Origin: Variovorax sp. PBL-E5
Lineage (GTDB): Bacteria; Pseudomonadota; Gammaproteobacteria; Burkholderiales; Burkholderiaceae_C
DNA length: 64,000 bases
NCBI RefSeq assembly: GCF_901827185.1
Contig: NZ_LR594671.1
Coordinates: 124,001 to 188,000 of the forward strand
Direction of reading: 5' to 3'
In this document: piece by piece, positions 47,387 to 57,015 of the stretch
Numbering within the stretch: the stretch's first letter is position 1
Layout of the letters: every line of letters begins with the position of its first letter
Position numbers and translations under genes: made by a program
The notes under the pieces: model-generated
Told to the model about the DNA's origin: nothing
The model's database searches: none
The model's input: the letters and a program-made list of their open reading frames with translations, nothing else

Positions 47387-48205
47387 ATGACCGCCGCCAG
47401 CCACCGCAAAGCCATCGATGCGCGCAAGCCCGCACGCAAGCCCGCGGCTGCGGTCCCGCACGGCACGGCGGGTGCCACCCAGCCCGCGATGGCGCTGTAC
47501 GAGCAGGTCAAGGCCTTCATCACGCACAAGATCCAGGACGGCTCCTGGCCGGCCGGCCACCGGCTGCCTTCGGAGAGTGAGCTGGTCGCCAGGTTCGGCA
47601 TCGCGCGCATGACGGTCAACCGCGCACTGCGCGAGCTGGTGGAGCAGGGCCGCATCGTGCGCGTCGCCGGCGTGGGCAGCTTCGTGGCCGAGGACAAGCC
47701 GCAGTCGACGCTGCTGCAGATCGCCAACATCGCCAGCGAGATCCGCGCCCGCGGCCACGACTACCGCTGCGAGTTTCTGGCGGCCGAGCGCATCGCGGCC
47801 TCGCCCGACGTGGCGGTGTGGCTCGACCTGCGGCCCGGCGAGTCGGTGTTCCACACCGTGTGCCTGCATCTTGAAAATGAGATCCCGATGCAGCTCGAGG
47901 ACCGCCACGTCAATCCGCGCGTGGTGCCGGCCTTTCTCGACCAGGACTTCTCGCTCGTCTCGCCCAGCGAATACCTGGTGCGCAACGTGCCCTTCGACCA
48001 GATCGAGCATGTGGTCGATGCCGTGCTGCCGACCGCCGACCAGGCCGAGCGCCTCGCCATGGCGATGGCCGACCCGTGCCTGCTCCTCACGCGCCGCACC
48101 TGGACGCGCACCGTGCCGGTGACGATGGTGCGCTGCCTGCATCCCGCGTCGCGCTACCGGCTCGGCAGCCGGTTCCGCGCCGACGGCAACCCTTCCTTCG
48201 GCTGA
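47387..48205 (+). CDS. hutC: Histidine utilisation repressor HutC
   Basis: 272 residues, GntR family, HutC/UTRA subgroup. Winged helix at about 42-105: [51 protein letters not shown]. The UTRA effector domain starts [16 protein letters not shown] and ends [22 protein letters not shown]. It represses hut genes and is released by urocanate. The first ~40 residues are basic ([10 protein letters not shown]). ATG 47387 is chosen; no strong RBS. Operators lie before it and before hutU. Confidence 0.92.
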   Translation: MTAASHRKAIDARKPARKPAAAVPHGTAGATQPAMALYEQVKAFITHKIQDGSWPAGHRLPSESELVARFGIARMTVNRALRELVEQGRIVRVAGVGSFVAEDKPQSTLLQIANIASEIRARGHDYRCEFLAAERIAASPDVAVWLDLRPGESVFHTVCLHLENEIPMQLEDRHVNPRVVPAFLDQDFSLVSPSEYLVRNVPFDQIEHVVDAVLPTADQAERLAMAMADPCLLLTRRTWTRTVPVTMVRCLHPASRYRLGSRFRADGNPSFG

Positions 48206-48243
48206 GGCGCGGATCGACATCCGGCCTTGTCGCCGCCACTACT

Positions 48244-48253
48244 TGTATAGACA
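48244..48253. promoter_or_regulatory. HutC operator before hutU
   Basis: TGTATAGACA, one base away from the perfect palindrome before hutC, inside CTTGTATAGACAG. It sits 41 bases before the hutU start, in the 88-base gap after hutC, and would place hutU and the genes after it under HutC. Confidence 0.7.
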
Positions 48254-48293
48254 GGATTGTCATGGACAACGCTTCATCGAAAGGACCCTCGCC

Positions 48294-50018
48294 ATGAACG
48301 CCCCCGACAAATTTCTCGCCGCCGGGACCGACCCGCGCCATGACGCGAGCCGCACGATCCGCGCGCCGCGCGGCAGCACGCTCAGCTGCAAGAGCTGGCT
48401 CACCGAGGCGCCGTTCCGCATGCTGCAGAACAACCTCGACCCCGAAGTCGCCGAGCGCCCGCAGGACCTCGTGGTCTACGGCGGCATCGGCCGTGCCGCG
48501 CGCGACTGGGCCTGCTTCGACCAGATCCTCGCCACGCTGAAGGAACTGAACGACGACGAGACGCTGCTGGTGCAATCGGGCAAGCCCGTGGGCGTCTTCA
48601 AGACCCATGCGGACGCGCCGCGCGTGCTCATCGCCAACTCCAATCTCGTGCCCAAGTGGGCCACCTGGGAGCACTTCGGCGAGCTCGACCGCAAGGGCCT
48701 GATGATGTACGGCCAGATGACCGCCGGCAGCTGGATCTACATCGGCAGCCAGGGCATCGTGCAGGGCACCTTCGAGACCTTCGTCGAAGCGGGTCGCCAG
48801 CACTACGGCAACGACCTCTCGGGCAAGTGGATCCTCACCGCCGGCCTCGGCGGCATGGGCGGCGCGCAGCCGCTGGCCGCCACGCTCGCGGGCGCGGTAT
48901 CGCTCACCGTCGAATGCCAGCAGGCCAGCATCGACTTCCGCCTGCGCACGCGCTACCTCGACAAGCAGGCCAGGGACATCGACGATGCGATCGCGCTGAT
49001 CGCGCAGCACACGAAGGCCAAGGAAGCGGTGTCGATCGGCCTGCTCGGCAATGCGGCCGAGATCCTGCCCGAACTCGTCAAGCGCGCGAAGGCCGGCGGC
49101 CTCATGCCCGATCTGGTGACCGACCAGACCTCGGCCCACGACCTCGCCAGCGGCTACCTGCCGATCGGGTGGACGCTCGCGCAATGGGAAGCCGCGAAGG
49201 CCGACGCGACGCAGCATCCAACGCTGCGCACGGCCGCCGCGAAGTCGTGCGCGATCCATGTGCAGGCCATGCTCGACTTCCAGGCCATGGGCATTCCGAC
49301 GGTCGACTATGGCAACAACATCCGCCAGGTCGCATTCGACGAAGGCGTGAAGAACGCGTTCGATTTCCCCGGCTTCGTGCCGGCCTACATCCGGCCGCTG
49401 TTCTGCGAGGGCAAGGGTCCGTTCCGCTGGGTCGCGCTTTCGGGCGATCCCGAGGACATCTACAAGACCGACGCCAAGATCAAGGAACTGTTCCCCGACA
49501 ACACGCACACCCACCGCTGGCTCGACATGGCGCGCGAGCGGATCGCCTTCCAGGGCTTGCCGGCACGCATCTGCTGGCTCGGCCTCGGCGAGCGCGACAA
49601 GGCGGGCCTGGCCTTCAACGAGATGGTGAAGTCGGGCGAGCTCAAGGGTCCGATCGTGATCGGGCGCGACCACCTCGACACCGGCTCGGTCGCAAGCCCG
49701 AACCGCGAGACCGAATCGATGAAGGACGGCAGCGATGCCGTCTCCGACTGGCCGCTGCTCAACGCGCTGCTCAACACCGCCGGCGGCGCCACCTGGGTGA
49801 GCCTGCACCACGGCGGCGGCGTGGGCATGGGCTACTCGCAGCATGCGGGCGTGGTGATCGTGTGCGACGGCACCGACGCCGCCGCCAGGCGCATCGCGCG
49901 CGTGCTCTGGAACGACCCCGCCAGCGGCGTGATGCGCCATGCCGATGCGGGCTACGACAGCGCCGTCGCCGCGGCGAAGCAGCACGCACTCCACCTTCCC
50001 ATGATCCACAAGGCCTGA
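48294..50018 (+). CDS. hutU: Urocanate hydratase
   Basis: 574 residues. [18 protein letters not shown] is the NAD-binding start of the family, [10 protein letters not shown] follows, and the active-site region [20 protein letters not shown] contains the conserved Cys. Near the end [20 protein letters not shown] completes the signature. It turns urocanate into imidazolone propionate, the second step of histidine breakdown. GAAAGGA-like RBS precedes the ATG. Confidence 0.95.
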   Translation: MNAPDKFLAAGTDPRHDASRTIRAPRGSTLSCKSWLTEAPFRMLQNNLDPEVAERPQDLVVYGGIGRAARDWACFDQILATLKELNDDETLLVQSGKPVGVFKTHADAPRVLIANSNLVPKWATWEHFGELDRKGLMMYGQMTAGSWIYIGSQGIVQGTFETFVEAGRQHYGNDLSGKWILTAGLGGMGGAQPLAATLAGAVSLTVECQQASIDFRLRTRYLDKQARDIDDAIALIAQHTKAKEAVSIGLLGNAAEILPELVKRAKAGGLMPDLVTDQTSAHDLASGYLPIGWTLAQWEAAKADATQHPTLRTAAAKSCAIHVQAMLDFQAMGIPTVDYGNNIRQVAFDEGVKNAFDFPGFVPAYIRPLFCEGKGPFRWVALSGDPEDIYKTDAKIKELFPDNTHTHRWLDMARERIAFQGLPARICWLGLGERDKAGLAFNEMVKSGELKGPIVIGRDHLDTGSVASPNRETESMKDGSDAVSDWPLLNALLNTAGGATWVSLHHGGGVGMGYSQHAGVVIVCDGTDAAARRIARVLWNDPASGVMRHADAGYDSAVAAAKQHALHLPMIHKA

Positions 50019-50023
50019 CGACG

Positions 50024-51025
50024 ATGTCCGAAATTCATCTTCACTACCTCAACCACCTCGACGTCCAGGCGCTCGCCATGACCGACGCTGAGATCATCGC
50101 CGCCGTCGAGGACGGCCTGCTCGCACAGGGCCGTGGCCAGACCACCATCGAGCCCCGCATGCACCTGGTGCCGGAGAAGGACTATCCCGGCCACTTCAAC
50201 GTGCTGCGCGGCTACGTGCGGCCGCTCGGCGTCGCCGGCGTCAAGGTGGTGGGCGACTTCTATCGCAACTACGAACGCGGCCTGCCCTCGGAGCTCGCGA
50301 TCCTGAATTTGTTCGACCCGAAGACCGGCGCACCGGTGGCCATCATCGATGCCTCCGACATCACCGACATGCGCACCGGCGCGATCACCGCGATCGGTGC
50401 CAAGCATCTCGCGCGCAAGGGCTCGAAGGTGCTGGGCCACATCGGTGCGCGCGGCACCTCGTACTGGAACGTGCGCCTGCTGCATTCGATCTTCCACTTC
50501 GACGAGATCCGCGTGCACTCGCGTCGCAAGGAAAGCCGCGATGCGTTCGCCGCGCGGCTCGAAAAAGACCTGGGCATGAAGATCACCGTCACCGAGGACT
50601 GGGAGTCCTGCGTGCGCGGCGCCGACATCGTGGTCGAGGCCTCGCGCCTGGAAAAGCCCACGCCGATCCTCAAGACCGAATGGATCAAGAAGGGCGCCTG
50701 CGTGATTCCCTACGGCACCATGAGCGCGGTCGAGCTGTCGCTGACCGACATCGTGGACAAGATGGTGATGGACGACTGGGGGCAAGCCAAGGCCGGTCCG
50801 CTGGGTGCACTGCGCGCGCACGTCGACAGCGGCCGGCTCTCGGAAGAGACGCTGCATGCCGAGCTCGGCCAGATCGTCGCCGGCCTCAAGCCGGGCCGCG
50901 AAAGCGAGGACGAGACCAACCTGTTCTGGCACCGCGGCCTGTCGCTGTCGGACATCGCGCTCGGCGCCGCGATGCTGCAGAAGGCGCGCGGCATGGGGCT
51001 GGGTCAGCAGCTGCGCTTTCGCTGA
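50024..51025 (+). CDS. Ornithine cyclodeaminase / mu-crystallin family protein
   Basis: 333 residues. Rossmann-like dinucleotide region HIGARGTSYWNVRLLHSIF and IRVHSRRKESRDAFA, and the family N-terminus IEPRMHLVPEKDYPGHFNVLRGYV. IIDASDITDMRTGAITAIGAKHLARK is the typical catalytic segment. Members deaminate ornithine or reduce cyclic imino acids. It stands five bases after hutU inside the hut operon. Its role in histidine use is not established; it may handle a related amino acid. Confidence 0.87.
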   Translation: MSEIHLHYLNHLDVQALAMTDAEIIAAVEDGLLAQGRGQTTIEPRMHLVPEKDYPGHFNVLRGYVRPLGVAGVKVVGDFYRNYERGLPSELAILNLFDPKTGAPVAIIDASDITDMRTGAITAIGAKHLARKGSKVLGHIGARGTSYWNVRLLHSIFHFDEIRVHSRRKESRDAFAARLEKDLGMKITVTEDWESCVRGADIVVEASRLEKPTPILKTEWIKKGACVIPYGTMSAVELSLTDIVDKMVMDDWGQAKAGPLGALRAHVDSGRLSEETLHAELGQIVAGLKPGRESEDETNLFWHRGLSLSDIALGAAMLQKARGMGLGQQLRFR

Positions 51026-51876
51026 TGACGACGGGCGGTCGATCGATGGCCTTCTCTTCGTCCGGATCGATCACGCCGATCGCGAATGCGCGCATGTACT
51101 CGGCCACGCCGGCGGTGCGCGCCGAGTGGCGTCGGCTGTTGCAATGGGTGCTCGCGCGCGCCGGGCTCGACTGGCCGGTCGTCGACTACGACGCGCCCGC
51201 GCCGCTCTCGGTGCTGTGGGCGCGTGAAGACCTCGGCCTGGCCACGATGTGCGGGCTGCCGTTCTCGCAGCGCGCCGTGCGGCCGACGCTGATCGCGGCG
51301 CCCGTGCCCTCGCCGCCGCGCTACGGTGGTCGGCCCATCTACTTCACCGACATCGTGGTGCGTGCCGCGTCGCCCCACCAGCGTCTGGAAGACAGCTTCG
51401 GTGGCGTGGTCGGCTACACGCTGGCCGATTCGATGTCGGGCGGCGTCGCGCTGGCGGCGCATCTCGCGCTCTTCCGGCAGCGGCACGGTGCGCGGCTTTT
51501 TCGCGCCGCGGTCGGCGGCCTCGTCAATGCGCGCGGCGTGATCGAGGCGCTCGCTGAGGGACGCATCGACGTCGGTCCGCTCGACAGCTACTACCACGAC
51601 CTGCTGCGGCACAACGAGCCCGCGCTGGCCGCGCAGGTGCGTGTCGTCGCCAGCACCGGCGCGATGCCGATCCCGCCTTTCGTCGCGACCGCCGCGCTCG
51701 GCGCCGAAGAACTCAAGCGCCTGCGCGATGCGCTGCGCGCCGTCGCGACCGCCGATGAACTGCAGGCGACCCGGCGATGCCTGCTGCTCGAAGGCTTTGC
51801 CTTGCCCGATGCGGCGGACTACGCGGTCCTGGCCGGCATCGCCGATCGTCCTCTCCCTTCTTTCGAGGAACTCTGA
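51025..51876 (+). CDS. PhnD-like periplasmic substrate-binding protein (no signal peptide seen)
   Basis: 283 residues of the phosphate/phosphonate (PhnD/SsuA-like) binding fold: IANARMYSATPAVRAEWRRLLQWVL, GLPFSQRAVRPTLIAAPVPSPPRY, IVVRAASPHQRLEDSFGGVVGYTLADSMSG and GRIDVGPLDSYYHDLLRHNEPAL. No clear export signal is seen at the N-terminus, so it may act in the cytoplasm. The start overlaps the preceding stop by one base (ATG 51025); MAFSSS at 51046 is an alternative. No ABC permease lies next to it. Confidence 0.75.
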   Translation: MTTGGRSMAFSSSGSITPIANARMYSATPAVRAEWRRLLQWVLARAGLDWPVVDYDAPAPLSVLWAREDLGLATMCGLPFSQRAVRPTLIAAPVPSPPRYGGRPIYFTDIVVRAASPHQRLEDSFGGVVGYTLADSMSGGVALAAHLALFRQRHGARLFRAAVGGLVNARGVIEALAEGRIDVGPLDSYYHDLLRHNEPALAAQVRVVASTGAMPIPPFVATAALGAEELKRLRDALRAVATADELQATRRCLLLEGFALPDAADYAVLAGIADRPLPSFEEL

Positions 51877-52835
51877 TGAAACGCTTTCTCTCTGCATTGC
51901 TGTGCCTGTCGCTTCTGCCTTTCGCCGCTGCTGCGCAGACCTATCCGAGCAAGCCGGTCCACCTGATCGTTCCCTTCGCGGCCGGCGGTCCGGCGGATGT
52001 GCTCGGGCGCCTGGTCGGCCAGGACTTCACCGACAAACTGGGCCAATCCTTCGTGGTCGACAACAAGGCCGGCGCGGCCGGCAACATCGGCGTCGATGCG
52101 GTGGCCAAGGCGGTGCCCGATGGCTACACGCTGGGCATCGTGCCGGTCGGCAACGTCGCGGTGAATCCGACGCTGTTCCCGAGCCTGCCGTACAAGGCGG
52201 CCGATCTGCAGCCGGTCGCGATGCTCGGTACCGTCGAGAACGTGCTGGTGGTGAATGCGTCGGTGCCCGCGAAGTCGCTCAAGGAACTGCTTGCATTGGC
52301 GGCGGCGAAGCCGGACACGCTGAGCTTCGCATCGCCCGGTGCCGGCAGCCAGGCGCACCTGGCCGGCGAGCTGATGGGCCTGAGCGGCAACGTGCGCATG
52401 CTGCATGTGCCCTACAAGGGCATCGGTCCGGCAGTCAACGACTTGCTCGGCGGGCAGGTGTCGATGATGTTCGCGCCGATCTCGGTCGCACTGCCGCACC
52501 TCAAGACCGGCAAGCTGCGCGCGATCGGCGTCGCCAGCCTGCAGCGCTCCGCCGCGCTGCCCGACGTGCCGACCATCGCCGAGCAGGGCATGCCCGGCTT
52601 CGAGGCCGTCTCGTGGTACGCGCTGATGGCGCCCGCGGGCGCGCCCAAGGCCGTCGTCGATCGCCTCAACGCCGAGGCGGCGAGCATGCTCGCCAGGCCG
52701 GACGTGAAGGAGAAGTTCGCAGGGCTGGGCATGGAGCCCGGTGGCGGCACGCCCGAGCAGCTGGCGGCACGGATCCGGTCGGAGACCGCGCGCTGGTCCG
52801 ACGTGATCAGGAAGAAGAACATCCAGCCCGAGTGA
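51876..52835 (+). CDS. Bug-family periplasmic solute receptor (TctC type)
   Basis: 319 residues. Signal peptide MKRFLSALLCLSLLPFAAAA with a cleavage site before QTYPSKP. The family signatures YPSKPVHLIVPFAAGGPADVLGR and VDNKAGAAGNIGVDAVAKA are complete. Bug receptors catch carboxylates and other small molecules in the periplasm; they are greatly expanded in Burkholderiales. Within the hut operon it may bind urocanate or histidine, an inference from context. Its ATG overlaps the previous stop (one base shared). Confidence 0.9.
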   Translation: MKRFLSALLCLSLLPFAAAAQTYPSKPVHLIVPFAAGGPADVLGRLVGQDFTDKLGQSFVVDNKAGAAGNIGVDAVAKAVPDGYTLGIVPVGNVAVNPTLFPSLPYKAADLQPVAMLGTVENVLVVNASVPAKSLKELLALAAAKPDTLSFASPGAGSQAHLAGELMGLSGNVRMLHVPYKGIGPAVNDLLGGQVSMMFAPISVALPHLKTGKLRAIGVASLQRSAALPDVPTIAEQGMPGFEAVSWYALMAPAGAPKAVVDRLNAEAASMLARPDVKEKFAGLGMEPGGGTPEQLAARIRSETARWSDVIRKKNIQPE

Positions 52836-52849
52836 AAGCAGTGAGAGCG

Positions 52850-53458
52850 ATGAAGACGCTGCGGCACTTTTCGCGCGATGCCTTGCCGGCGATGCCGTGG
52901 AAGAACGGCGGCGGCACGACGCAGGAGATCGCATGCGGGCCGCCGGGCGCGACGCTCGGCGACTTCGGCTGGCGCGTGAGCATCGCGACCATCGCGGCCG
53001 CGGGGCCGTTCTCGGTCTTTGCCGGCATCGACCGCAGCATCATGCTGCTCGAGGGTGATGGCGTGCGGCTGCGTTCGAGCGATGGACGCATCGACCATCG
53101 ACTCGACGCGCTGCACCGGCCCTTCGCCTTCCCCGGCGACACGGCGATCGACTGCGCGCTGCTCGGTGGCGCATCGAGCGACTTCAACGTGATGACGCGG
53201 CGCGGCCAATGGCGCGCCGAGGTACAGGTCGTCGATCGCGCCGCATCGATCGCTGCCGCACCGCATGGCGTGTTGCTGGCATTGCGCGGAAGATGGACGC
53301 TGAACACGGATGCGCCTGCATGCCGCGAAGGAGAGGGCCTCTGCTGGAGCGGCGCGCCGATGGCATGGCGGGCCGTGCCCGTCGGTGCGCACGCGCGACT
53401 GGCCGTGGTGCGCATCGTCCCGGTCTCGTCTGCAGAGAATGAAGAAGGAAGCCCATGA
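52850..53458 (+). CDS. hutD: HutD-family protein
   Basis: 202 residues, cupin-like fold: [23 protein letters not shown] is the HutD signature, followed by [25 protein letters not shown] and [15 protein letters not shown]. HutD is thought to tune hut expression or bind formylglutamate. ATG 52850 is used; a GTG 18 bases upstream also fits. It overlaps the hutI start by four bases. Confidence 0.9.
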   Translation: MKTLRHFSRDALPAMPWKNGGGTTQEIACGPPGATLGDFGWRVSIATIAAAGPFSVFAGIDRSIMLLEGDGVRLRSSDGRIDHRLDALHRPFAFPGDTAIDCALLGGASSDFNVMTRRGQWRAEVQVVDRAASIAAAPHGVLLALRGRWTLNTDAPACREGEGLCWSGAPMAWRAVPVGAHARLAVVRIVPVSSAENEEGSP

Positions 53459-54723
53459 AATGCTTTCACGAACTGCCTTCCGCCGACGGCCTGTGGACCG
53501 GCTTGCGGCTTGCGCCCGATGCCGCGTCGGACGTGCCGGCAGCCGATGGCGAGGATGCTGCGATCGTCGTCGACCAAGGCGCGATCGCATGGATCGGCGC
53601 ACGCGCCGCGCTGCCGCCCGCGTTCGCCGCATTGCCAAGCCACGATGGGCGCGGCGCGCTTGTCACGGCCGGCCTGGTCGATTGCCACACGCACCTGGTC
53701 TACGGCGGCCAGCGCGCCAACGAGTTCGCGATGCGGCTTGCAGGCGCGAGCTACGAAGAAGTGGCCGCGGCGGGCGGCGGCATCGTCTCGTCGGTGAATG
53801 CCACGCGCGCCGCCGATGAAGACACGCTCTACGCGCAGGCCGCGCCGCGGCTCGTGCAATTGCTGGCCGACGGGGTGTGCGCGATCGAGATCAAGTCGGG
53901 CTATGGCCTGGCGTTCGAACACGAGCGCAAGCAGTTGCGCGTCGCGCGCCGGCTCGGCGAAGACCACGGCGTCACCGTGCGCACCACCTTCCTCGGCGCG
54001 CACGCGCTGCCGCCCGAATACGCGGGCCGCAGCGGCGACTACATCGCCGAGGTCTGCGACCGCATGCTGCCCGCGCTTGCGGACGAGGGGCTGGTCGATG
54101 CGGTCGACGCGTTCTGCGAACGCATCGCCTTCTCGCTGGCCGAGACCGAGCGCGTGTTCCAGGCTGCGACGCGGCTCGGCCTGCCGGTCAAGCTGCACGC
54201 CGAGCAGCTGTCCGACATGGGTGGCGCGGCGCTGGCCGCGCGCTACGGCGCGCTCTCGTGCGACCACCTCGAACATCTGTCGGCCGAGGGCATCGCCGCG
54301 ATGCACGAGGCCGGCACGGTCGCGGTGCTGCTGCCCGGCGCCTACTACACGCTGCGCGACACGCAACTGCCGCCGATCGAAGCATTGCGCACCGCGGGCG
54401 TGCCGATGGCCGTGTCCACCGACCACAACCCCGGCACCTCGCCAACGCTGAGTCTGCTGCTGATGGTCAACATGGCCTGCACGCTGTTCCGGCTCACCGT
54501 GCCGGAGGCGCTGGCCGGCGTGACGCGCCACGCGGCGCGCGCGCTGGGGCTCGCGGACACGCACGGCACGCTGGCCGCGGGCCGGCCGGCCAACTTCGTG
54601 CTGTGGCAGCTCGCGGACAGCGCCGAGCTCGCGTACTGGCTCGGCCAGCAGGCACCGCGCACCATCGTCCGCCAGGGGCGCATCGCATCGATGGCGCACG
54701 CCTTGGAGAAATCCGTTGGCTGA
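53455..54723 (+). CDS. hutI: Imidazolonepropionase
   Basis: 422 residues, amidohydrolase superfamily. Metal motif [18 protein letters not shown], substrate region [20 protein letters not shown], then [20 protein letters not shown] and [10 protein letters not shown] with the metal-binding Asp. It opens the imidazolone ring to N-formiminoglutamate. It overlaps hutD by four bases and hutF by eight. Confidence 0.95.
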   Translation: MKCFHELPSADGLWTGLRLAPDAASDVPAADGEDAAIVVDQGAIAWIGARAALPPAFAALPSHDGRGALVTAGLVDCHTHLVYGGQRANEFAMRLAGASYEEVAAAGGGIVSSVNATRAADEDTLYAQAAPRLVQLLADGVCAIEIKSGYGLAFEHERKQLRVARRLGEDHGVTVRTTFLGAHALPPEYAGRSGDYIAEVCDRMLPALADEGLVDAVDAFCERIAFSLAETERVFQAATRLGLPVKLHAEQLSDMGGAALAARYGALSCDHLEHLSAEGIAAMHEAGTVAVLLPGAYYTLRDTQLPPIEALRTAGVPMAVSTDHNPGTSPTLSLLLMVNMACTLFRLTVPEALAGVTRHAARALGLADTHGTLAAGRPANFVLWQLADSAELAYWLGQQAPRTIVRQGRIASMAHALEKSVG

Positions 54724-56131
54724 AGCAATCTCTTCTTCTGCGGCGTCGGCGCCCGGTCGTCTGTTCGCCGCCGATGCGCTGTTGCGCGCGGGCTGGGCGC
54801 GCGACGTGCTGATCGAGTGGAATGCCAGCGGTGAACTGTCGGCGGTGACCGCCGGCCGCCGCCCCGACGGCGCACCCCGCGCCGCGGGGCCCGTGATCCC
54901 CGGCATGCCGAACCTGCATTCGCATGCCTTCCAGCGCGCGTTCGCCGGGCTCACCGAATTCCGCGGCGCGACCGAGGACAGCTTCTGGAGTTGGCGCACG
55001 TTGATGTACCGCTTCGCAGCGCGCGTCTCGCCGGCGCAGGTCGAGGCGATCGCGACCGGGCTCTACGCCGAGATGCTCGAAGCCGGCTACACCGCGGTGT
55101 GCGAGTTCCACTACTTGCATCACGACAGCGACGGCCTGCCCTATGCCGACGATGCCGAGCTCGCGCTGGCACTGCTGCGCGCGGCCCGGCGCACGGGCAT
55201 CGGCTTCACGCTGCTGCCTGTGCTCTACCAGGCCAGCGGCTTCGGCGGTCTGGCGCCGAACGAGGGTCAGCGCCGCTTCGTGCGCAGCACCGAGTCGATG
55301 CTGCGCCTGCTCGAACGCCTGCGGCCGCTGTGCGCGGCGCAGGGTGCGCGACTCGGCCTCGCGCCGCACTCGCTGCGCGCGGTGCCGGCCGACGGCTTGC
55401 GCGAGGCGTTGGCAGGCCTGCGCGCGATCGATGCCGCGGCGCCGGTCCACATCCACATCGCGGAGCAGACCGCGGAGGTCGAGGCCTGCCTCGCATGGAG
55501 CGGCCAGCGGCCGGTCGCATGGCTGCTCGACCACGCCGAGGTCGATGCGCGCTGGTGCCTCGTGCATGCCACACACATGGATGCCGACGAATACCGGCGC
55601 GCCGCGGCGAGCGGTGCGGTCGCCGGCCTGTGCCCGACCACCGAGGCCAACCTCGGCGATGGCATCTTCGATCTGCCGGCCTGGCGCGCAGCGCAGGGCG
55701 TCTGGGGCATCGGCTCCGACAGCCACGTCTGCGTCAACGCGGCGGAAGAATTGCTGATGCTCGAATACAGCCAGCGCCTCGCTACGCGCCAGCGCAACGT
55801 GGCGGCCGACGGCGCGCAGGCGCAGATCGCGACAGCGATGACGCTGGCCGCCGTGCGCGGCGGCGCGCAGGCTTCGGGGCGCGCGGTCGCCGGCCTCCAG
55901 GCCGGGCAGCAGGCCGACTTCGTGGTGCTCGACGCCGCGCATCCCGCACTCGCCGGACTGCCGGCGGCCGACATGCTCTCGTCGCACGTCTTTGCGAGCC
56001 ATCGCAGCAATGCGATCGATGCCGTGTGGGTCGCAGGCCGGCCGCGCGTCGTCGCGGGCCGCCATCTTCTTCACGACAGCGCGACGGCGGCCTTCGTCGC
56101 CGCGCGCACCCAACTGCTCGACACGCCATGA
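54716..56131 (+). CDS. hutF: Formimidoylglutamate deiminase
   Basis: 471 residues, amidohydrolase superfamily. [20 protein letters not shown] is the metal motif; [32 protein letters not shown] and the later [27 protein letters not shown] and GSDSHVCVN complete it. It converts formiminoglutamate to formylglutamate, so this organism uses the five-step pathway via formylglutamate. The start is a TTG overlapping the hutI stop; homology begins ~12 residues later. It overlaps hutG by four bases. Confidence 0.93.
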   Translation: MAEAISSSAASAPGRLFAADALLRAGWARDVLIEWNASGELSAVTAGRRPDGAPRAAGPVIPGMPNLHSHAFQRAFAGLTEFRGATEDSFWSWRTLMYRFAARVSPAQVEAIATGLYAEMLEAGYTAVCEFHYLHHDSDGLPYADDAELALALLRAARRTGIGFTLLPVLYQASGFGGLAPNEGQRRFVRSTESMLRLLERLRPLCAAQGARLGLAPHSLRAVPADGLREALAGLRAIDAAAPVHIHIAEQTAEVEACLAWSGQRPVAWLLDHAEVDARWCLVHATHMDADEYRRAAASGAVAGLCPTTEANLGDGIFDLPAWRAAQGVWGIGSDSHVCVNAAEELLMLEYSQRLATRQRNVAADGAQAQIATAMTLAAVRGGAQASGRAVAGLQAGQQADFVVLDAAHPALAGLPAADMLSSHVFASHRSNAIDAVWVAGRPRVVAGRHLLHDSATAAFVAARTQLLDTP

Positions 56132-56940
56132 CCTTCGACACCACCGAACCCGCGTTCCGCTTTCGCCAGGGCACGCGCCCCTTGCTGATCTCGATGCCGC
56201 ATGTCGGCACGCACCTGCCGCGCGCGCTGGCCGCGCGCCTCACGGCCGAAGCGCGCCGGGTGCCCGACACCGACTGGCACCTCGAGCGGCTCTACGACTT
56301 CGCCGATGCGCTCGGCGCTTCGGTGCTGGTGGCGACGCACTCGCGCTACGTGATCGATCTCAATCGCCCGCCGGACGACCAGAACCTCTATCCGGGGCAG
56401 GACACGACCGGGCTGTGTCCCGTCGACACCTTCGACAAGACGCCGCTCTATGCAGCCGGCGACGTGCCGGACGAAGCCGAGATCGCGGCGCGCCGCGATG
56501 CCATCTGGCGGCCGTACCATCGGCAACTGCGTGCCGAGCTCGATCGCATGAAGGCCGTCCACGGCACCATTGCGCTATGGGATGCGCATTCGATCCGCTC
56601 GGCGCTGCCGCGCTTCTTCGAGGGTCGGCTGCCGGACCTCAACCTGGGCACCGCCAATGGCGCCAGCTGCGATCCGGCGCTCGCGGCCGCGCTGCTCGGC
56701 ATCGCCTCATCGGCCGAGGGCCACACGTCGGTGCTGAACGGCCGCTTCAAGGGCGGCCACATCACGCGCGAATACGGCGATCCATCCGCCGGCGTGCACG
56801 CGGTGCAGTTGGAGATGACGCAGGCCAGCTACATGCAGGAACGCCTGCCCTTCGACTACCTGCCTGCAACCGCCGCTCGCGTGCAGCCGGTGGTGCGGCG
56901 CATGCTGGAGGCGGTGCTCGCGTTCGTCGAGCGCGGTTGA
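56128..56940 (+). CDS. hutG: N-formylglutamate deformylase
   Basis: 270 residues. ISMPHVGTHLPRALAARL near the start, VIDLNRPPDDQNLYPGQDTT, LWDAHSIRSALPRFFEGRLP and GRFKGGHITREYGDPSAGVH are the family motifs. It releases formate and glutamate, the last step of the pathway. It is the last gene of the hut operon; effector genes on the other strand end 76 bases downstream. Confidence 0.94.
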   Translation: MTFDTTEPAFRFRQGTRPLLISMPHVGTHLPRALAARLTAEARRVPDTDWHLERLYDFADALGASVLVATHSRYVIDLNRPPDDQNLYPGQDTTGLCPVDTFDKTPLYAAGDVPDEAEIAARRDAIWRPYHRQLRAELDRMKAVHGTIALWDAHSIRSALPRFFEGRLPDLNLGTANGASCDPALAAALLGIASSAEGHTSVLNGRFKGGHITREYGDPSAGVHAVQLEMTQASYMQERLPFDYLPATAARVQPVVRRMLEAVLAFVERG

Positions 56941-57015
56941 GCGCAAGAGCGCCGGCGCCGAACCGGCAGGCGCGCTCGGTGCCTCGCTTCCATGTGCAAT
57001 GGCGGGCCCGTGGTT

